Of a DNA stretch of 64,000 nucleotides, positions 8,893 to 16,819 are shown one piece after another. The stretch is from Collinsella aerofaciens (GTDB lineage: Bacteria; Actinomycetota; Coriobacteriia; Coriobacteriales; Coriobacteriaceae). The notes under the pieces are model-generated. The model was not told the origin of the DNA. It ran no database searches and saw nothing but the letters and a program-made list of their open reading frames with translations. Where the stretch lies: contig NZ_JADNGN010000002.1 in the NCBI RefSeq assembly GCF_015553355.1, positions 52,833 to 116,832 on the forward strand, in the 5' to 3' direction. How positions within the stretch are numbered: the stretch's first letter is position 1; each line of letters starts with the position of its first letter. Both the position numbers and the translations under genes were made by a program.

Positions 8893-9435
8893 ATGCCCAG
8901 CGTTGCCGTTCTCGCCGCCGATGGCTTTGAAACTATTGAATGCTTGACCATGGTCGATGTCATGCGTCGCGGCGGCGTGCGCGCCACGCTCGTCTCGATC
9001 ATGCCCACGCGTGAGGTCGTAAGCTCGCTGCAGATCCCCGTGACCTGCGATGCGCTCTTTGATGAGATCGACTTTGACGAGTACGACTGCGTCGTGCTGC
9101 CCGGCGGCCTGCCCGGTGCCACCAACCTGCGCGCCGATCAGCGCGTCTGCGACGTGGTCTGCGAGTTCGCCGCGACCAAGTACGTCGCCGCCATCTGCGC
9201 CGCCCCGTTTATCCTGGGCGAGCTCGACCTGCTCGAGGGACGCCATGCCACGTGCTTCCCTGGCTTTGAGAAAAGCTTCCCCGAAGGCGCCTATACCGGC
9301 GAGAAGGTTACGCAAGACGGCAACATCATCACCGCCAGCGGCATGGCCCAGTCGCTCCCCTTTGCGCTTGAGCTGCTGCGCACGCTCGCCGGCGACAAGG
9401 CCGTCGAGAAGGTCGCCGAGGGCATCCAACTATGA
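8893..9435 (+). CDS. DJ-1/PfpI family protein
   Basis: Class I glutamine amidotransferase-like fold of the DJ-1/YajL group, about 180 residues, as usual. The nucleophile elbow AAICAAPFILGE carries the conserved Cys, and DGFETIE near the N-terminus supplies the conserved Glu. I start at 8893, where AAAGGA lies five to six bases upstream; the ATG at 8869 would add eight residues that family members lack. Members act as chaperone, deglycase or stress proteins; the exact role here is unknown. Its stop overlaps the start of maf (ATGA), so the two are translationally coupled. Confidence 0.9.
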   Translation: MPSVAVLAADGFETIECLTMVDVMRRGGVRATLVSIMPTREVVSSLQIPVTCDALFDEIDFDEYDCVVLPGGLPGATNLRADQRVCDVVCEFAATKYVAAICAAPFILGELDLLEGRHATCFPGFEKSFPEGAYTGEKVTQDGNIITASGMAQSLPFALELLRTLAGDKAVEKVAEGIQL

Positions 9436-10013
9436 TTTTGGCTTCGCAATCGCCGCGCCGCATCGAGTTGATGCGCGAGGCAGGCTACAACATTCGCGTG
9501 ATTCCCGCGGATATCGACGAAACGCCCTTTGATGGCGAGGCCCCGCTCACGCTTGTCGAGCGCTTGGCACGCGCCAAGGCGGCTGCCGTTGCTGCCGAGT
9601 ATGCCGAACCCAATGAGCTGACGGTCGCGGCCGACACCATCGTCACCTTTGACGGCAAGATTCTGGGCAAGCCAGCAACCGAGGACGAGGCGCGCACCAT
9701 GCTCCGTGAGCTTTCGGGCCGCACGCACCAGGTCGCAACCGGCGTCTGCATCGTTAAGGCAGGCGATACGGCCGCCCCGCATGCCGCCGAGAGCCTGTCC
9801 TTTGTCGATGTGACCAACGTGACGTTCTACGAGCTCACCGACGAGCAGATCGAGCACTACGTTGCCTCGGGTGAGCCCATGGATAAGGCAGGCGCCTACG
9901 GCATCCAGGGCACAGGCGGCCGCATGCTCGTGAACGATATTTCGGGCGACTTCTATAACGTGGTGGGCCTACCCATCGCCCGCGTCGCACGTGCCATTCA
10001 AAAACTCTCGTAA
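9432..10013 (+). CDS. maf: Maf-type nucleoside triphosphate pyrophosphatase
   Basis: House-cleaning pyrophosphatase that hydrolyses non-canonical or dTTP/UTP-type nucleotides in the cytoplasm; 193 residues, the usual size. It begins with LASQSPRRIELM, the Maf signature, followed by AADTIV and the GKP and SGRTHQVATGV segments that line the active site, and ends with YGIQGTGG and GLP motifs. The ATG overlaps the stop of the DJ-1 gene by four bases, which fixes the start. Confidence 0.95.
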   Translation: MILASQSPRRIELMREAGYNIRVIPADIDETPFDGEAPLTLVERLARAKAAAVAAEYAEPNELTVAADTIVTFDGKILGKPATEDEARTMLRELSGRTHQVATGVCIVKAGDTAAPHAAESLSFVDVTNVTFYELTDEQIEHYVASGEPMDKAGAYGIQGTGGRMLVNDISGDFYNVVGLPIARVARAIQKLS

Positions 10014-10114
10014 TTGCATCTGGCGCCGGGTGTCCCCCAGCGCCTACAATTTTGGCGTACCGTACGGATCCCGACCGGGCACAAGGCGCGGCGGAAAACC
10101 GATAGGAGTTAAAC

Positions 10115-11116
10115 ATGGATACACTGCTCGAGGCCATTGACGTCTGCGATGTCGATGGCTTTTGCTATGGCAACTATACGGACGAGGAGGCCGGCACCGG
10201 TTGCACCGTAATCGTGGCACCCGAGGGCGCCACCGGCGGTGTTGACGTTCGCGGCGGTGCTCCCGCTTCGCGCGAAACCGACCTGCTGCGACCTGAGAAC
10301 ACCGTCGACAAGGTCCACGCCGTCTGCCTTTCGGGCGGATCGGCCTTTGGCCTCGAGGCTGCAAGCGGCGTCGCTCGCGAGCTTGAGAGCCGCGGCATCG
10401 GCCTTCCTGTCGGCCCCACGCAGGTGCCTATCGTGTGCTCGAGCTGTATCTTCGACCTCGCCTTTGGTAACCCCACCGTTCGCCCCGACATTGAGGCCGG
10501 CATCGCCGCCGTGCGCGAAGCACTCGACAACACCCCCACCAAGCTCGAACAGGGCAACGTAGGCGCCGGCACGGGCGCTACCGTGGGTAAGCTCATGGGC
10601 CCCGCTACCTGCATGAAGGCCGGCCTTGGCGCTGCCGCCGTGGCGCTCGGCCCCATCAAGGTGGGCGCCGTGGTCTCGGTCAACGCCTGCGGCAACGTTG
10701 TCGACCCCTTCACCGGCGAGTGGGTTGCCGGTATGCGCGCCGCAGCCGATAGCGACCAGATCGTCGACATGGAACTCGCAGCCTTTGCCGCCGCCGGATC
10801 CATGCAGATGCCGCTCGACCGCACCAACACCACCATCAGCTGCATCGTCACCAACGTGGAACTCACTAAGGCACAAGCCACCAAGGTCTCCCAGATGGCC
10901 GCAGACGCCTACGCACACGCCATCCGTCCCACGCACACCACCAACGACGGCGACACTATCTACACCCTCGCCAGCGGCAAACTGGGCGCCCAGGCAAGCG
11001 CCACCGTTCCCCTAGACCTGCTGGGCATGCTCGCAGTAAGGGCCCTGGAAACTGCCATCGTAAACGGAGCCAAAACCGCCAAAACCTCCCACGGCATCCC
11101 CGGTGCCGCAAAGTAA
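10115..11116 (+). CDS. P1 family peptidase (DmpA/S58-like)
   Basis: 333-residue member of the P1/DmpA family of self-processing aminopeptidases and N-terminal nucleophile hydrolases. The family pattern is clear: GFCYGNYTDEEAGTGCTV, the ARG-like RGGAPASRETDLL, SGGSAFGLEAASGV, and the processing region GNVGAGTGATVGK around residue 150-160. The start at 10115 has TAGGAG nine bases before it. The substrate is unknown; some members cleave D-amino-acid or beta-peptides. A class II compound hairpin begins 12 bp after the stop. Confidence 0.9.
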   Translation: MDTLLEAIDVCDVDGFCYGNYTDEEAGTGCTVIVAPEGATGGVDVRGGAPASRETDLLRPENTVDKVHAVCLSGGSAFGLEAASGVARELESRGIGLPVGPTQVPIVCSSCIFDLAFGNPTVRPDIEAGIAAVREALDNTPTKLEQGNVGAGTGATVGKLMGPATCMKAGLGAAAVALGPIKVGAVVSVNACGNVVDPFTGEWVAGMRAAADSDQIVDMELAAFAAAGSMQMPLDRTNTTISCIVTNVELTKAQATKVSQMAADAYAHAIRPTHTTNDGDTIYTLASGKLGAQASATVPLDLLGMLAVRALETAIVNGAKTAKTSHGIPGAAK

Positions 11117-11128
11117 ACTAGCTCGTCC

Positions 11129-11253
11129 GGTTGCCCGGTGGGCCTTGGTTATGTTTGCTGCTCTACAGTCCTGGCTCGCACGAAGAGCACATTAAGTGCT
11201 CTTCGGCTCGTGCGGAACTCGCGACAAACATAACCAAGCCCCACCGGGCAACC
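11129..11253 (+). repeat. Class II compound hairpin, copy 1
   Basis: A 29-bp outer stem (11129-11157 with 11225-11253, one mismatch) encloses an inner hairpin GAAGAGCAC / GTGCTCTTC (11182-11190 with 11196-11204) and a CGCACG/CGTGCG stem. The core from TTTGCT to CAAA aligns along its length with the copy at 11344-11453 when that is read on the minus strand. The outer stem does not. It lies 12 bp past the P1 peptidase stop, sense to that gene. Confidence 0.8.
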
Positions 11254-11260
11254 TACCAAC

Positions 11261-11338
11261 CAGATTCTTTTCAGCCCAGGCCCCTGTGTACCGCGCGTCG
11301 AAGATCTTCAAATTCACCTATCTGACAATCGATTTATA
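11261..11338 (+). pseudogene. Possible relic of a glycosyltransferase C-terminus
   Basis: The plus strand reads YRASKIFKFTYLTIDL and stop, close to the last residues (LYRLASKIFKFN) of the glycosyltransferase encoded on the opposite strand at 11486-12517. At DNA level AAGATCTTCAAATTCA (11301-11316) is an exact inverted copy of the gene end near 11489-11504. It is too short to be sure; it may mark a decayed second gene or an inversion. Confidence 0.35.
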
Positions 11339-11343
11339 GCAGA

Positions 11344-11453
11344 GGCCCCTTGGCCTTTAGTTTGATACAAGTTCCACACGAACCGGAAAGCACTTAATGT
11401 GCTTTCCGTGCGAGCAGAACTGTTCGCAGTAGCAAACTAAAGGCCAAGGGGCC
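11344..11453 (-). repeat. Class II compound hairpin, copy 2
   Basis: A perfect 21-bp outer stem (11344-11364 with 11433-11453) surrounds an inner stem GGAAAGCAC / GTGCTTTCC when read on the minus strand. Compared with copy 1 both the outer and the inner stem have changed on both sides so that pairing is kept, and CGCACG pairs with CGTGTG through one G-U. It lies 32 bp past the glycosyltransferase stop, sense to that gene. Confidence 0.8.
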
Positions 11454-11485
11454 CAGTCAACCTATCAGCAGCGATTACTCAGCAG

Positions 11486-12517
11486 CTAGTTGAATTTGAA
11501 GATCTTTGAGGCAAGACGGTATAGGCCGAGTGTGGTCTTGTCTCCGGCCCGTCCGCGCAGATTGGTGAAGAACCCGACCACGCCGTAGCGGGCACGACGA
11601 TACATGCGCTCGTCGTAGGCCTTCAAATCATTCCACAGCGTCTTTAGGCGCTCGTCGGCGCAATCTTCCTCAGAAAGCTTGGTGAGAACCGAGCAGATCG
11701 CCATCATCATGGTGAAGTAGCCCATCATGTACGAACGCAGGCGCGACGACTCGACATCGCTGTACAGGTGGTACGACTCCATCATGATACGCGTAACACG
11801 GAACTGCTGGTCCAGACGCTTGACCATCGTGGCCTCGTTGACACTCTGGCCCTCGCGACCGATAAAGTAGCGATAGAGGTCGATGTCGGCGTAGTACATG
11901 GTCTTGCAACGCGGCAACGGCACATAGGCGTAGATGTTGTCCACATAGAACGTGTGCGGCGGCATGGGAAGGTTGGACTCGCGCAGCACATCCGTGCGAT
12001 AGCACAGGCTGTGCATGAGTAGGTTCTGGTCCAGGCGGAAATGACCGATCTGATCCCAGGAAAAGATCTTTTTGCGCGGCAGGGCAAATTTGTAGCCAAT
12101 AGCGGTATGCGTGCCCTCGTAAACCTTCTCGTACACGTAGTTCGAGATAAACAGGTCAACGCGCTGATCGCGCTCTTCAAAGCCACGCAGAATCGACAGC
12201 ATAGTCGAAAGAGCCGCAGCGTCGAGCCAGTCGTCCGAGTCGACGACCTTGTAGTAAGTGCCCTGTGCCTCGCGCAGACCCGAAAGGACGGCAATACCGT
12301 GGCCGCCGTTCTCCTGGTGTACCGCGCGAATGATACCGGGATAACGCGCCTCCCACTCGTCGGCCTTGGCGGCCGTCTCGTCCTTGGAGCCGTCGTCCAC
12401 CACGATAATCTCGATATCGGTGGCGTAATTGCTCCCCTCCAAGATGGAGGTGATGCAATGGTCCATGTCCTTGGCGGCGTTATACGAGGGAATACCGAAT
12501 GTTATGACTTTATGCAT
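11486..12517 (-). CDS. Family 2 glycosyltransferase
   Basis: GT-A fold family 2 glycosyltransferase of about 343 residues, predicted to add a sugar to a cell-envelope glycan. Motifs are ITFGIPSYNAAKDMDHCI at the N-terminus, IIVVDDGSKDET (first Asp pair) and KVVDSDDWLD (DxD metal site). No transmembrane helix is obvious. I place the start at 12517, inside the end of the upstream mutase gene (eight-base overlap), because it gives the usual N-terminus; an ATG at 12535 adds six residues. Coupling to UDP-galactopyranose mutase suggests that it may use UDP-galactofuranose. Confidence 0.88.
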   Translation of the reverse strand: MHKVITFGIPSYNAAKDMDHCITSILEGSNYATDIEIIVVDDGSKDETAAKADEWEARYPGIIRAVHQENGGHGIAVLSGLREAQGTYYKVVDSDDWLDAAALSTMLSILRGFEERDQRVDLFISNYVYEKVYEGTHTAIGYKFALPRKKIFSWDQIGHFRLDQNLLMHSLCYRTDVLRESNLPMPPHTFYVDNIYAYVPLPRCKTMYYADIDLYRYFIGREGQSVNEATMVKRLDQQFRVTRIMMESYHLYSDVESSRLRSYMMGYFTMMMAICSVLTKLSEEDCADERLKTLWNDLKAYDERMYRRARYGVVGFFTNLRGRAGDKTTLGLYRLASKIFKFN

Positions 12518-13712
12518 GGCAGGCGATAATCTCATCCGAAAGATCGAGGGCGGAATTGGTCACGGCGTCCATATCGTAGTAACGATACTCGGCCAGACGA
12601 CCCACCGGGTGGAAGTTCGTCAGGTTCTGGACGCGCTCAAGATAGCGCTCATAGAGCTCACGGTTCTCGGGCTCAAGAATGGCGTAGTACGGCGTCTCGC
12701 CCGAGCCGGGCGTATAGGCCTTGGAGTACTCCTTCATGATGGTGGTCTTGCCGGGCAGGACCTGACCGGTCATGTTCTTGAACTCGGTAATACGCGTATA
12801 GTCCTCGCTCGTGGTGTAGTTGACGGTGCCCACGGGCTGGAACTGATCCATATCGAGCGTCTCGAACTTCATATCGAGCGTGCGGTACGGCAGCGCGCCC
12901 AGGTCGAGGTTGAACAGCTCGTCGAGTGGACCGGTGTAGACGATCTCGCCGCCATAGACCTTGCCGTCGATCTTGACGGTAGTCTCGTCGATCTCAAAGA
13001 GATCGCGGGCGTCCACGTCGCAGAACACGTCGATTAGGTCGTGGTCGAGCATGTGCTCAAAGAGCGCCGTGTAGCCCTCCTGCGGCATGCCCTGGAAGGG
13101 AGCTTGCGGGAAGTAGCGGTCATCATCACCCACAAAGACGGGAACGCGGCCGGTGATCGAGGGGTCGATCTGATCGGGCGTCTGGCCCCACTGCTTCATG
13201 GTGTAATGCAAAAAGACGTTCTCGTAGACATAATCGGCGACCTCGGCCAAGTCGGGGTCGTTCTTCTTACGAAGCTCCATAATGGGCACCTTGACATCCT
13301 TGCCAAAGGTCTCCACGAGCTTCTGATACAGCTCCTCGCCGCGCTCGTCACCAAAGGCGAGCTTGAGACTCGCATGGTTGAAGGGCACGGGCATAAGGGT
13401 ACCGTTGATGTTGGCGAGCACCTTGTGCTGATAATCCGTCCACTTGGTAAAGCGCGACAGGAAATTGTGCACGCGCTCGTTAAAAGTGTGATAGATATGC
13501 GGACCGTACTCGTGGATCAGGATTCCGGCCTCGTCAGTGCAGTCATAGGCATTGCCCGCAATGTGGCTACGGCGCTCCAAAACGGCAACACGATAGCCGA
13601 TGGTCTCGGCAAGACGGCGGGCACAAACGGCACCGGCATATCCGGCACCGACGACAATCATGTCGTACGCGCCGGCGTTAAAGCCTTCAGGCAGGCCTGA
13701 GGTAATCTGCAT
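12510..13712 (-). CDS. glf: UDP-galactopyranose mutase
   Basis: Flavoenzyme that interconverts UDP-galactopyranose and UDP-galactofuranose, supplying galactofuranose for surface glycans. It has 400 residues, normal for the family. The FAD-binding GAGYAGAVCARRLAE follows a short N-terminal extension, and then come LERRSHIAGNAYD, EYGPHIYHT and the central MKQWGQTPDQID region; the C-terminus has HPVGRLAEYRYYDMD, typical for Glf. AAGGAG five bases before the ATG supports the start. It overlaps the downstream glycosyltransferase gene, so the two form an operon. Confidence 0.95.
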   Translation of the reverse strand: MQITSGLPEGFNAGAYDMIVVGAGYAGAVCARRLAETIGYRVAVLERRSHIAGNAYDCTDEAGILIHEYGPHIYHTFNERVHNFLSRFTKWTDYQHKVLANINGTLMPVPFNHASLKLAFGDERGEELYQKLVETFGKDVKVPIMELRKKNDPDLAEVADYVYENVFLHYTMKQWGQTPDQIDPSITGRVPVFVGDDDRYFPQAPFQGMPQEGYTALFEHMLDHDLIDVFCDVDARDLFEIDETTVKIDGKVYGGEIVYTGPLDELFNLDLGALPYRTLDMKFETLDMDQFQPVGTVNYTTSEDYTRITEFKNMTGQVLPGKTTIMKEYSKAYTPGSGETPYYAILEPENRELYERYLERVQNLTNFHPVGRLAEYRYYDMDAVTNSALDLSDEIIACHA

Positions 13713-13943
13713 CGATACTCCTTGTCAAAAGCCACGGGCTCGTTAGCTGGGCTTTTCTCGAACATTCTTCGAGACATATTTATCAGAGCGATTATAGCGC
13801 TAATGCGTCCTATAATGAGCTTGCCACACAAGGAAAGCTCAAGCACAGCGGCGAACATAATTGAAAGGTAGACCCGCTAGCAGCGGGTTTATTCGTGAAC
13901 AGCCGGGCGCCTGGAGCTTAGCGAAACGCTTGTAAGGAGTAAC
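13713..13943. promoter_or_regulatory. Divergent spacer between glf and pta
   Basis: Two TATAAT boxes lie on opposite strands close together (plus strand 13811-13816; minus strand about 13790-13795), consistent with back-to-back promoters, though no good -35 is visible. A hairpin ACCCGCT-AGC-AGCGGGT followed by TTTATT (about 13872-13893) sits in the pta leader and could act as an attenuator. Confidence 0.4.
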
Positions 13944-14924
13944 ATGAGTGATTTCCTAAACCGTATGAAGTCTGCCGCCAAGGCCGACCTTAAGACGATC
14001 GTCCTGCCCGAGGGCGAGGATCCGCGCACTATCGTCGCGGCCACCAAAATCATCGAGGAGGGCCTGGCAAAGATCGTCATCCTGGGCAACCCCGACGAGA
14101 TCAACGTTCCCGGCGCTACCGTTATCGACCCACGCAATGCCGAGAAGCACGAGGAGTACGCACAGAAGTTTGCCGAGCTCCGCGCCAAGAAGGGCGTTAC
14201 CATCGAGCAGGCTCGCGCCCAGGTGATGGACGCCACCTACTTTGGCACCATGATGGTCAAGATGGGCGATGCCGACGGCCTGGTCTCCGGCGCCTGCCAC
14301 TCCACCGCCGACACCCTGCGCCCCGCGCTGCAGATCCTCAAAACCGCCCCGGGCACCAAGCTGGTCTCGGCCTTCTTCGTGATGTGCACCGACACCCCGC
14401 AGTTCGGCACCGACGGCACGCTGATCTTCGCCGACTGTGGTCTCAATATCAACCCGTCCTCCGACGAACTCTCCGAGATCGCCATCGCCTCCGCTCACTC
14501 CTGGTCCACCTTCATGGGCAACGTTGAGCCGCACGTGGCCATGCTCTCCTACTCCACCATGGGTTCCGCCGGTGGCGAGGTCGCCAAGAAGGTCCAGGAG
14601 GCCGTGAAGTTCTGCAAGGAGAAGGCTCCCGAGCTCGCCATCGACGGTGACCTGCAGCTCGATGCTGCCATCGTCCCCACCGTCGCCCAGCTCAAGGCTC
14701 CCGGCTCCTCTGTCGCCGGCAAGGCCAACGTGCTCGTATTCCCCGACCTCGAGGCCGGCAACATCGGCTACAAGCTGGTCCAGCGCTTCGCCGGCGCCGA
14801 CGCCTACGGCCCCATCCTGCAGGGCATCGCCAAGCCGGTTAACGACCTTTCGCGCGGCTGCTCTGCCGACGACATCGTGGGTGTCGTGGCCATCACCGCC
14901 GTCCAGGCTCAGATGGCTGAGTAG
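13944..14924 (+). CDS. pta: Phosphate acetyltransferase
   Basis: Converts acetyl-CoA and phosphate to acetyl phosphate, the step before acetate kinase in fermentative ATP formation. It has 326 residues, the short form lacking the N-terminal DRTGG domain. IVLPEGEDPRT near the N-terminus, DGLVSGACHSTADTLRP in the middle and the C-terminal FPDLEAGNIGYKLVQR are typical Pta segments. AAGGAG lies six bases before the ATG. The two acetate kinase genes lie downstream on the opposite strand, so the pathway genes converge rather than form an operon. A long compound hairpin starts 15 bp after the stop. Confidence 0.96.
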   Translation: MSDFLNRMKSAAKADLKTIVLPEGEDPRTIVAATKIIEEGLAKIVILGNPDEINVPGATVIDPRNAEKHEEYAQKFAELRAKKGVTIEQARAQVMDATYFGTMMVKMGDADGLVSGACHSTADTLRPALQILKTAPGTKLVSAFFVMCTDTPQFGTDGTLIFADCGLNINPSSDELSEIAIASAHSWSTFMGNVEPHVAMLSYSTMGSAGGEVAKKVQEAVKFCKEKAPELAIDGDLQLDAAIVPTVAQLKAPGSSVAGKANVLVFPDLEAGNIGYKLVQRFAGADAYGPILQGIAKPVNDLSRGCSADDIVGVVAITAVQAQMAE

Positions 14925-14939
14925 CGTACGCACTCGCCC

Positions 14940-15070
14940 GAAGGCCGTACGGGCAAACCCCTGAAAACGTCCTCGACCAATGAAGCGCCCCCGTTCTGCT
15001 CCTCCGGAGCTACGAACGGGGGCGTTTCTGGTCTGCGGATTGTTTTCAGGGGTTTGCCCGTACGGCCTTC
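14940..15070 (+). repeat. Class III compound hairpin (29-bp perfect outer stem)
   Basis: The arms at 14940-14968 and 15042-15070 are exact reverse complements over 29 bp. Inside, AAGCGCCCCCGTTC (14983-14996) pairs with GAACGGGGGCGTTT (15014-15027) through one G-U, and the tip is GCTCC-TCC-GGAGC. The arrangement equals that of the class I and II elements, but the core is different. It lies 15 bp past the pta stop, sense to pta. There is no T-run, so it is not a simple terminator. Confidence 0.8.
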
Positions 15071-15232
15071 TACCGCCACGTAGCAATCAGGGTATCTGGG
15101 GTGGACGGCGGCTTGGCTACGAGCTGGAGCTGAAAAACTGAATGGATGAGTGCCGTTGCTGGAGGGTCAAACGATGCAGATATGGTCACTTTGGGACCGA
15201 AATGTTGGCTGCGGTCTGATGTCTAGCCCGCC

Positions 15233-15402
15233 GGAAAGTGTGTCCCGGTTTGGAGGCGGATTGTGGGATGCAGCTTCCGCTTGGGGCCTGTTTGGGAAAC
15301 CGTGGGACGGAATTATGCTTTATTGTGGGTCACACTTTCCGCAACATGCCTCAACTGGAAAGCGTATCCCAGAATTTGCGCTCGAAATGGGATGGAGTTT
15401 CC
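15233..15402. repeat. Cluster of six short GGAAA...TCCC repeats
   Basis: A 14-bp motif of the form GGAAANNGYRTCCC recurs six times with changes: 15233-15246 (+), 15265-15278 (-), 15295-15308 (+, imperfect), 15327-15340 (-), 15357-15370 (+) and 15389-15402 (-). Starts are 30-32 bp apart and orientation alternates. Nothing coding is convincing in 15071-15477. The pattern resembles REP/BIME repeats. Confidence 0.65.
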
Positions 15403-15421
15403 GCCGTCCGCCTGTCAGCAA

Positions 15422-15455
15422 AAAGGCCTCCGGAGCTGTTGCTCTGGAGGCCTTT
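15422..15455 (-). terminator. Terminator after acetate kinase copy B
   Basis: AAAGGCCTCCGGAGC pairs with GCTCTGGAGGCCTTT (one G-U), 23 bp past the ackA stop. Confidence 0.8.
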
Positions 15456-15477
15456 CGTTTACTTGCAAATGCGCGCG

Positions 15478-16656
15478 TTAGTTGTTCTTGGTCAGACGCT
15501 CGACGTCGTGGGCGATCATGTATTCCTCGTCGGTGGGGATGACCATGACCGTGACGGCAGAACCGGCGGCGCTGATGACCTGCGGGCCGTTGCCCACGGC
15601 CTCGCGGTTCTTGTTGTTGTCGATGCGCACGCCCAGCCACTCAAAGCAGTCGCAGAAGGCCTTGCGGATCGACCAGTCGTTCTCGCCGATGCCGGCGGTA
15701 AAGGTGATGGTATCCACGCCCGCCATGGAAGCGATCATGGAGCCGGCCTGCTGCATAGCCTTATAGGCGAACATATCGAAGGCAAGCAGGCAGCGCTCAT
15801 CTCCCTCGGAAGCGCGCGTGCGGATGTCGCGGGCGTCGTTGGAGATACCCGAGATAGCAAGCAGACCAGACTGCTTGTTCATCATGTCGTCGACTTCCTG
15901 ATAGCTGTAGCCGCCCTCACGCTGCAGGTAGCACACGGTAGCCGGGTCGATGGAGCCGCAGCGGGTTCCCATCATCAGGCCGTCAAGCGGCGTGAGCCCC
16001 ATCGTGGTGTCGCGGCACACGCCGTCCTCGATGGCGGCAAGCGAGGCGCCGTTGCCCAAATGGCACGAGAGCAGGCGGTGGCAGCGCGAACCCAGGATCT
16101 CCTTGGCCATCATCCACTCATAGCGGTGGCTCGTGCCGTGGGCGCCGTACTTGCGCACGTGGTACTTGTCGCACACGTCCTTGGGCAGCGCGTAGGTATA
16201 GGCGACCTCGGGCATGGTCATGTGAAACGAGGTATCGAAGACGGCGACGTTGGGCAGCTCCGGATACTTCTCGCGGCAATACTCGATTGCTGCGGCCTCG
16301 CCGTAGTTGTGCAGCGGAGCAAGCGGTGCCACCTCGAGAATCTTGGCCATAACCTCGTCGTCGACAACTGCGGAATCATCGAAGTGCCAGCCGCCCTGAA
16401 CGATGCGATGCCCAATGCCATCAATCGTAAAGTCGGTCTTCTCGAGCTCCTCGAGCACGCGAGCGATAGCAGAGCGATGATCGGGGAAAGGGACCTCCTC
16501 GGTTTGCTTGGCGCCACCGTTCTCGGAGTGACCAAAGATGCCCATGTCCGATCCGATACGCTCGCAGTTGCCCTTGGCGAAAACCTTGCGGGTATCGGTA
16601 TCCAAAAGCTGATATTTAAGGCTTGAGCTGCCGGCGTTGACAACAAGTACGTTCAT
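15478..16656 (-). CDS. ackA: Acetate kinase, copy B
   Basis: Makes ATP and acetate from acetyl phosphate. It has 392 residues. Motifs are NAGSSSLKYQL at the N-terminus, GHRIVQGGW, FDTSFHMTMP (catalytic Asp), YGAHGTSHRY, HLGNGASLAAI (phosphate loop), GTRCGSIDP and FTAGIGEND (adenosine site). The ATG at 16656 is preceded by AAAGGAG. It is a diverged paralogue of the copy just upstream rather than a recent duplicate: the motifs match but the loops and C-terminus differ. The second gene of the pair is separated from the first by a 163-bp spacer with a terminator. Confidence 0.96.
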   Translation of the reverse strand: MNVLVVNAGSSSLKYQLLDTDTRKVFAKGNCERIGSDMGIFGHSENGGAKQTEEVPFPDHRSAIARVLEELEKTDFTIDGIGHRIVQGGWHFDDSAVVDDEVMAKILEVAPLAPLHNYGEAAAIEYCREKYPELPNVAVFDTSFHMTMPEVAYTYALPKDVCDKYHVRKYGAHGTSHRYEWMMAKEILGSRCHRLLSCHLGNGASLAAIEDGVCRDTTMGLTPLDGLMMGTRCGSIDPATVCYLQREGGYSYQEVDDMMNKQSGLLAISGISNDARDIRTRASEGDERCLLAFDMFAYKAMQQAGSMIASMAGVDTITFTAGIGENDWSIRKAFCDCFEWLGVRIDNNKNREAVGNGPQVISAAGSAVTVMVIPTDEEYMIAHDVERLTKNN

Positions 16657-16768
16657 GAGACTCCTTTGCAGTGCAATACGGTCGACGCAGACCCCTTAAG
16701 GCGGCCGCATTTTAATAAGAAGTTATCACAACTTAATAAATAGCTATCAGGCATATCGCCCAACGAGC

Positions 16769-16805
16769 ATAAAAGGGGGCCGAACGGCGCTCGGTCGTCC
16801 AGCCC
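16769..16805 (-). terminator. Terminator after acetate kinase copy A
   Basis: On the minus strand a GGGG...CCCC stem with an inner CCGA/TCGG arm is followed by TTTTAT, 15-50 bp past the stop. The stem is short. Confidence 0.5.
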
Positions 16806-16819
16806 CTCCCCTCTTGCAA

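Noticed and set aside
15238-16626. 462-codon plus-strand frame across the REP-like array and acetate kinase copy B
   Set aside because: Opposite a motif-complete gene; its first part lies on short repeats.
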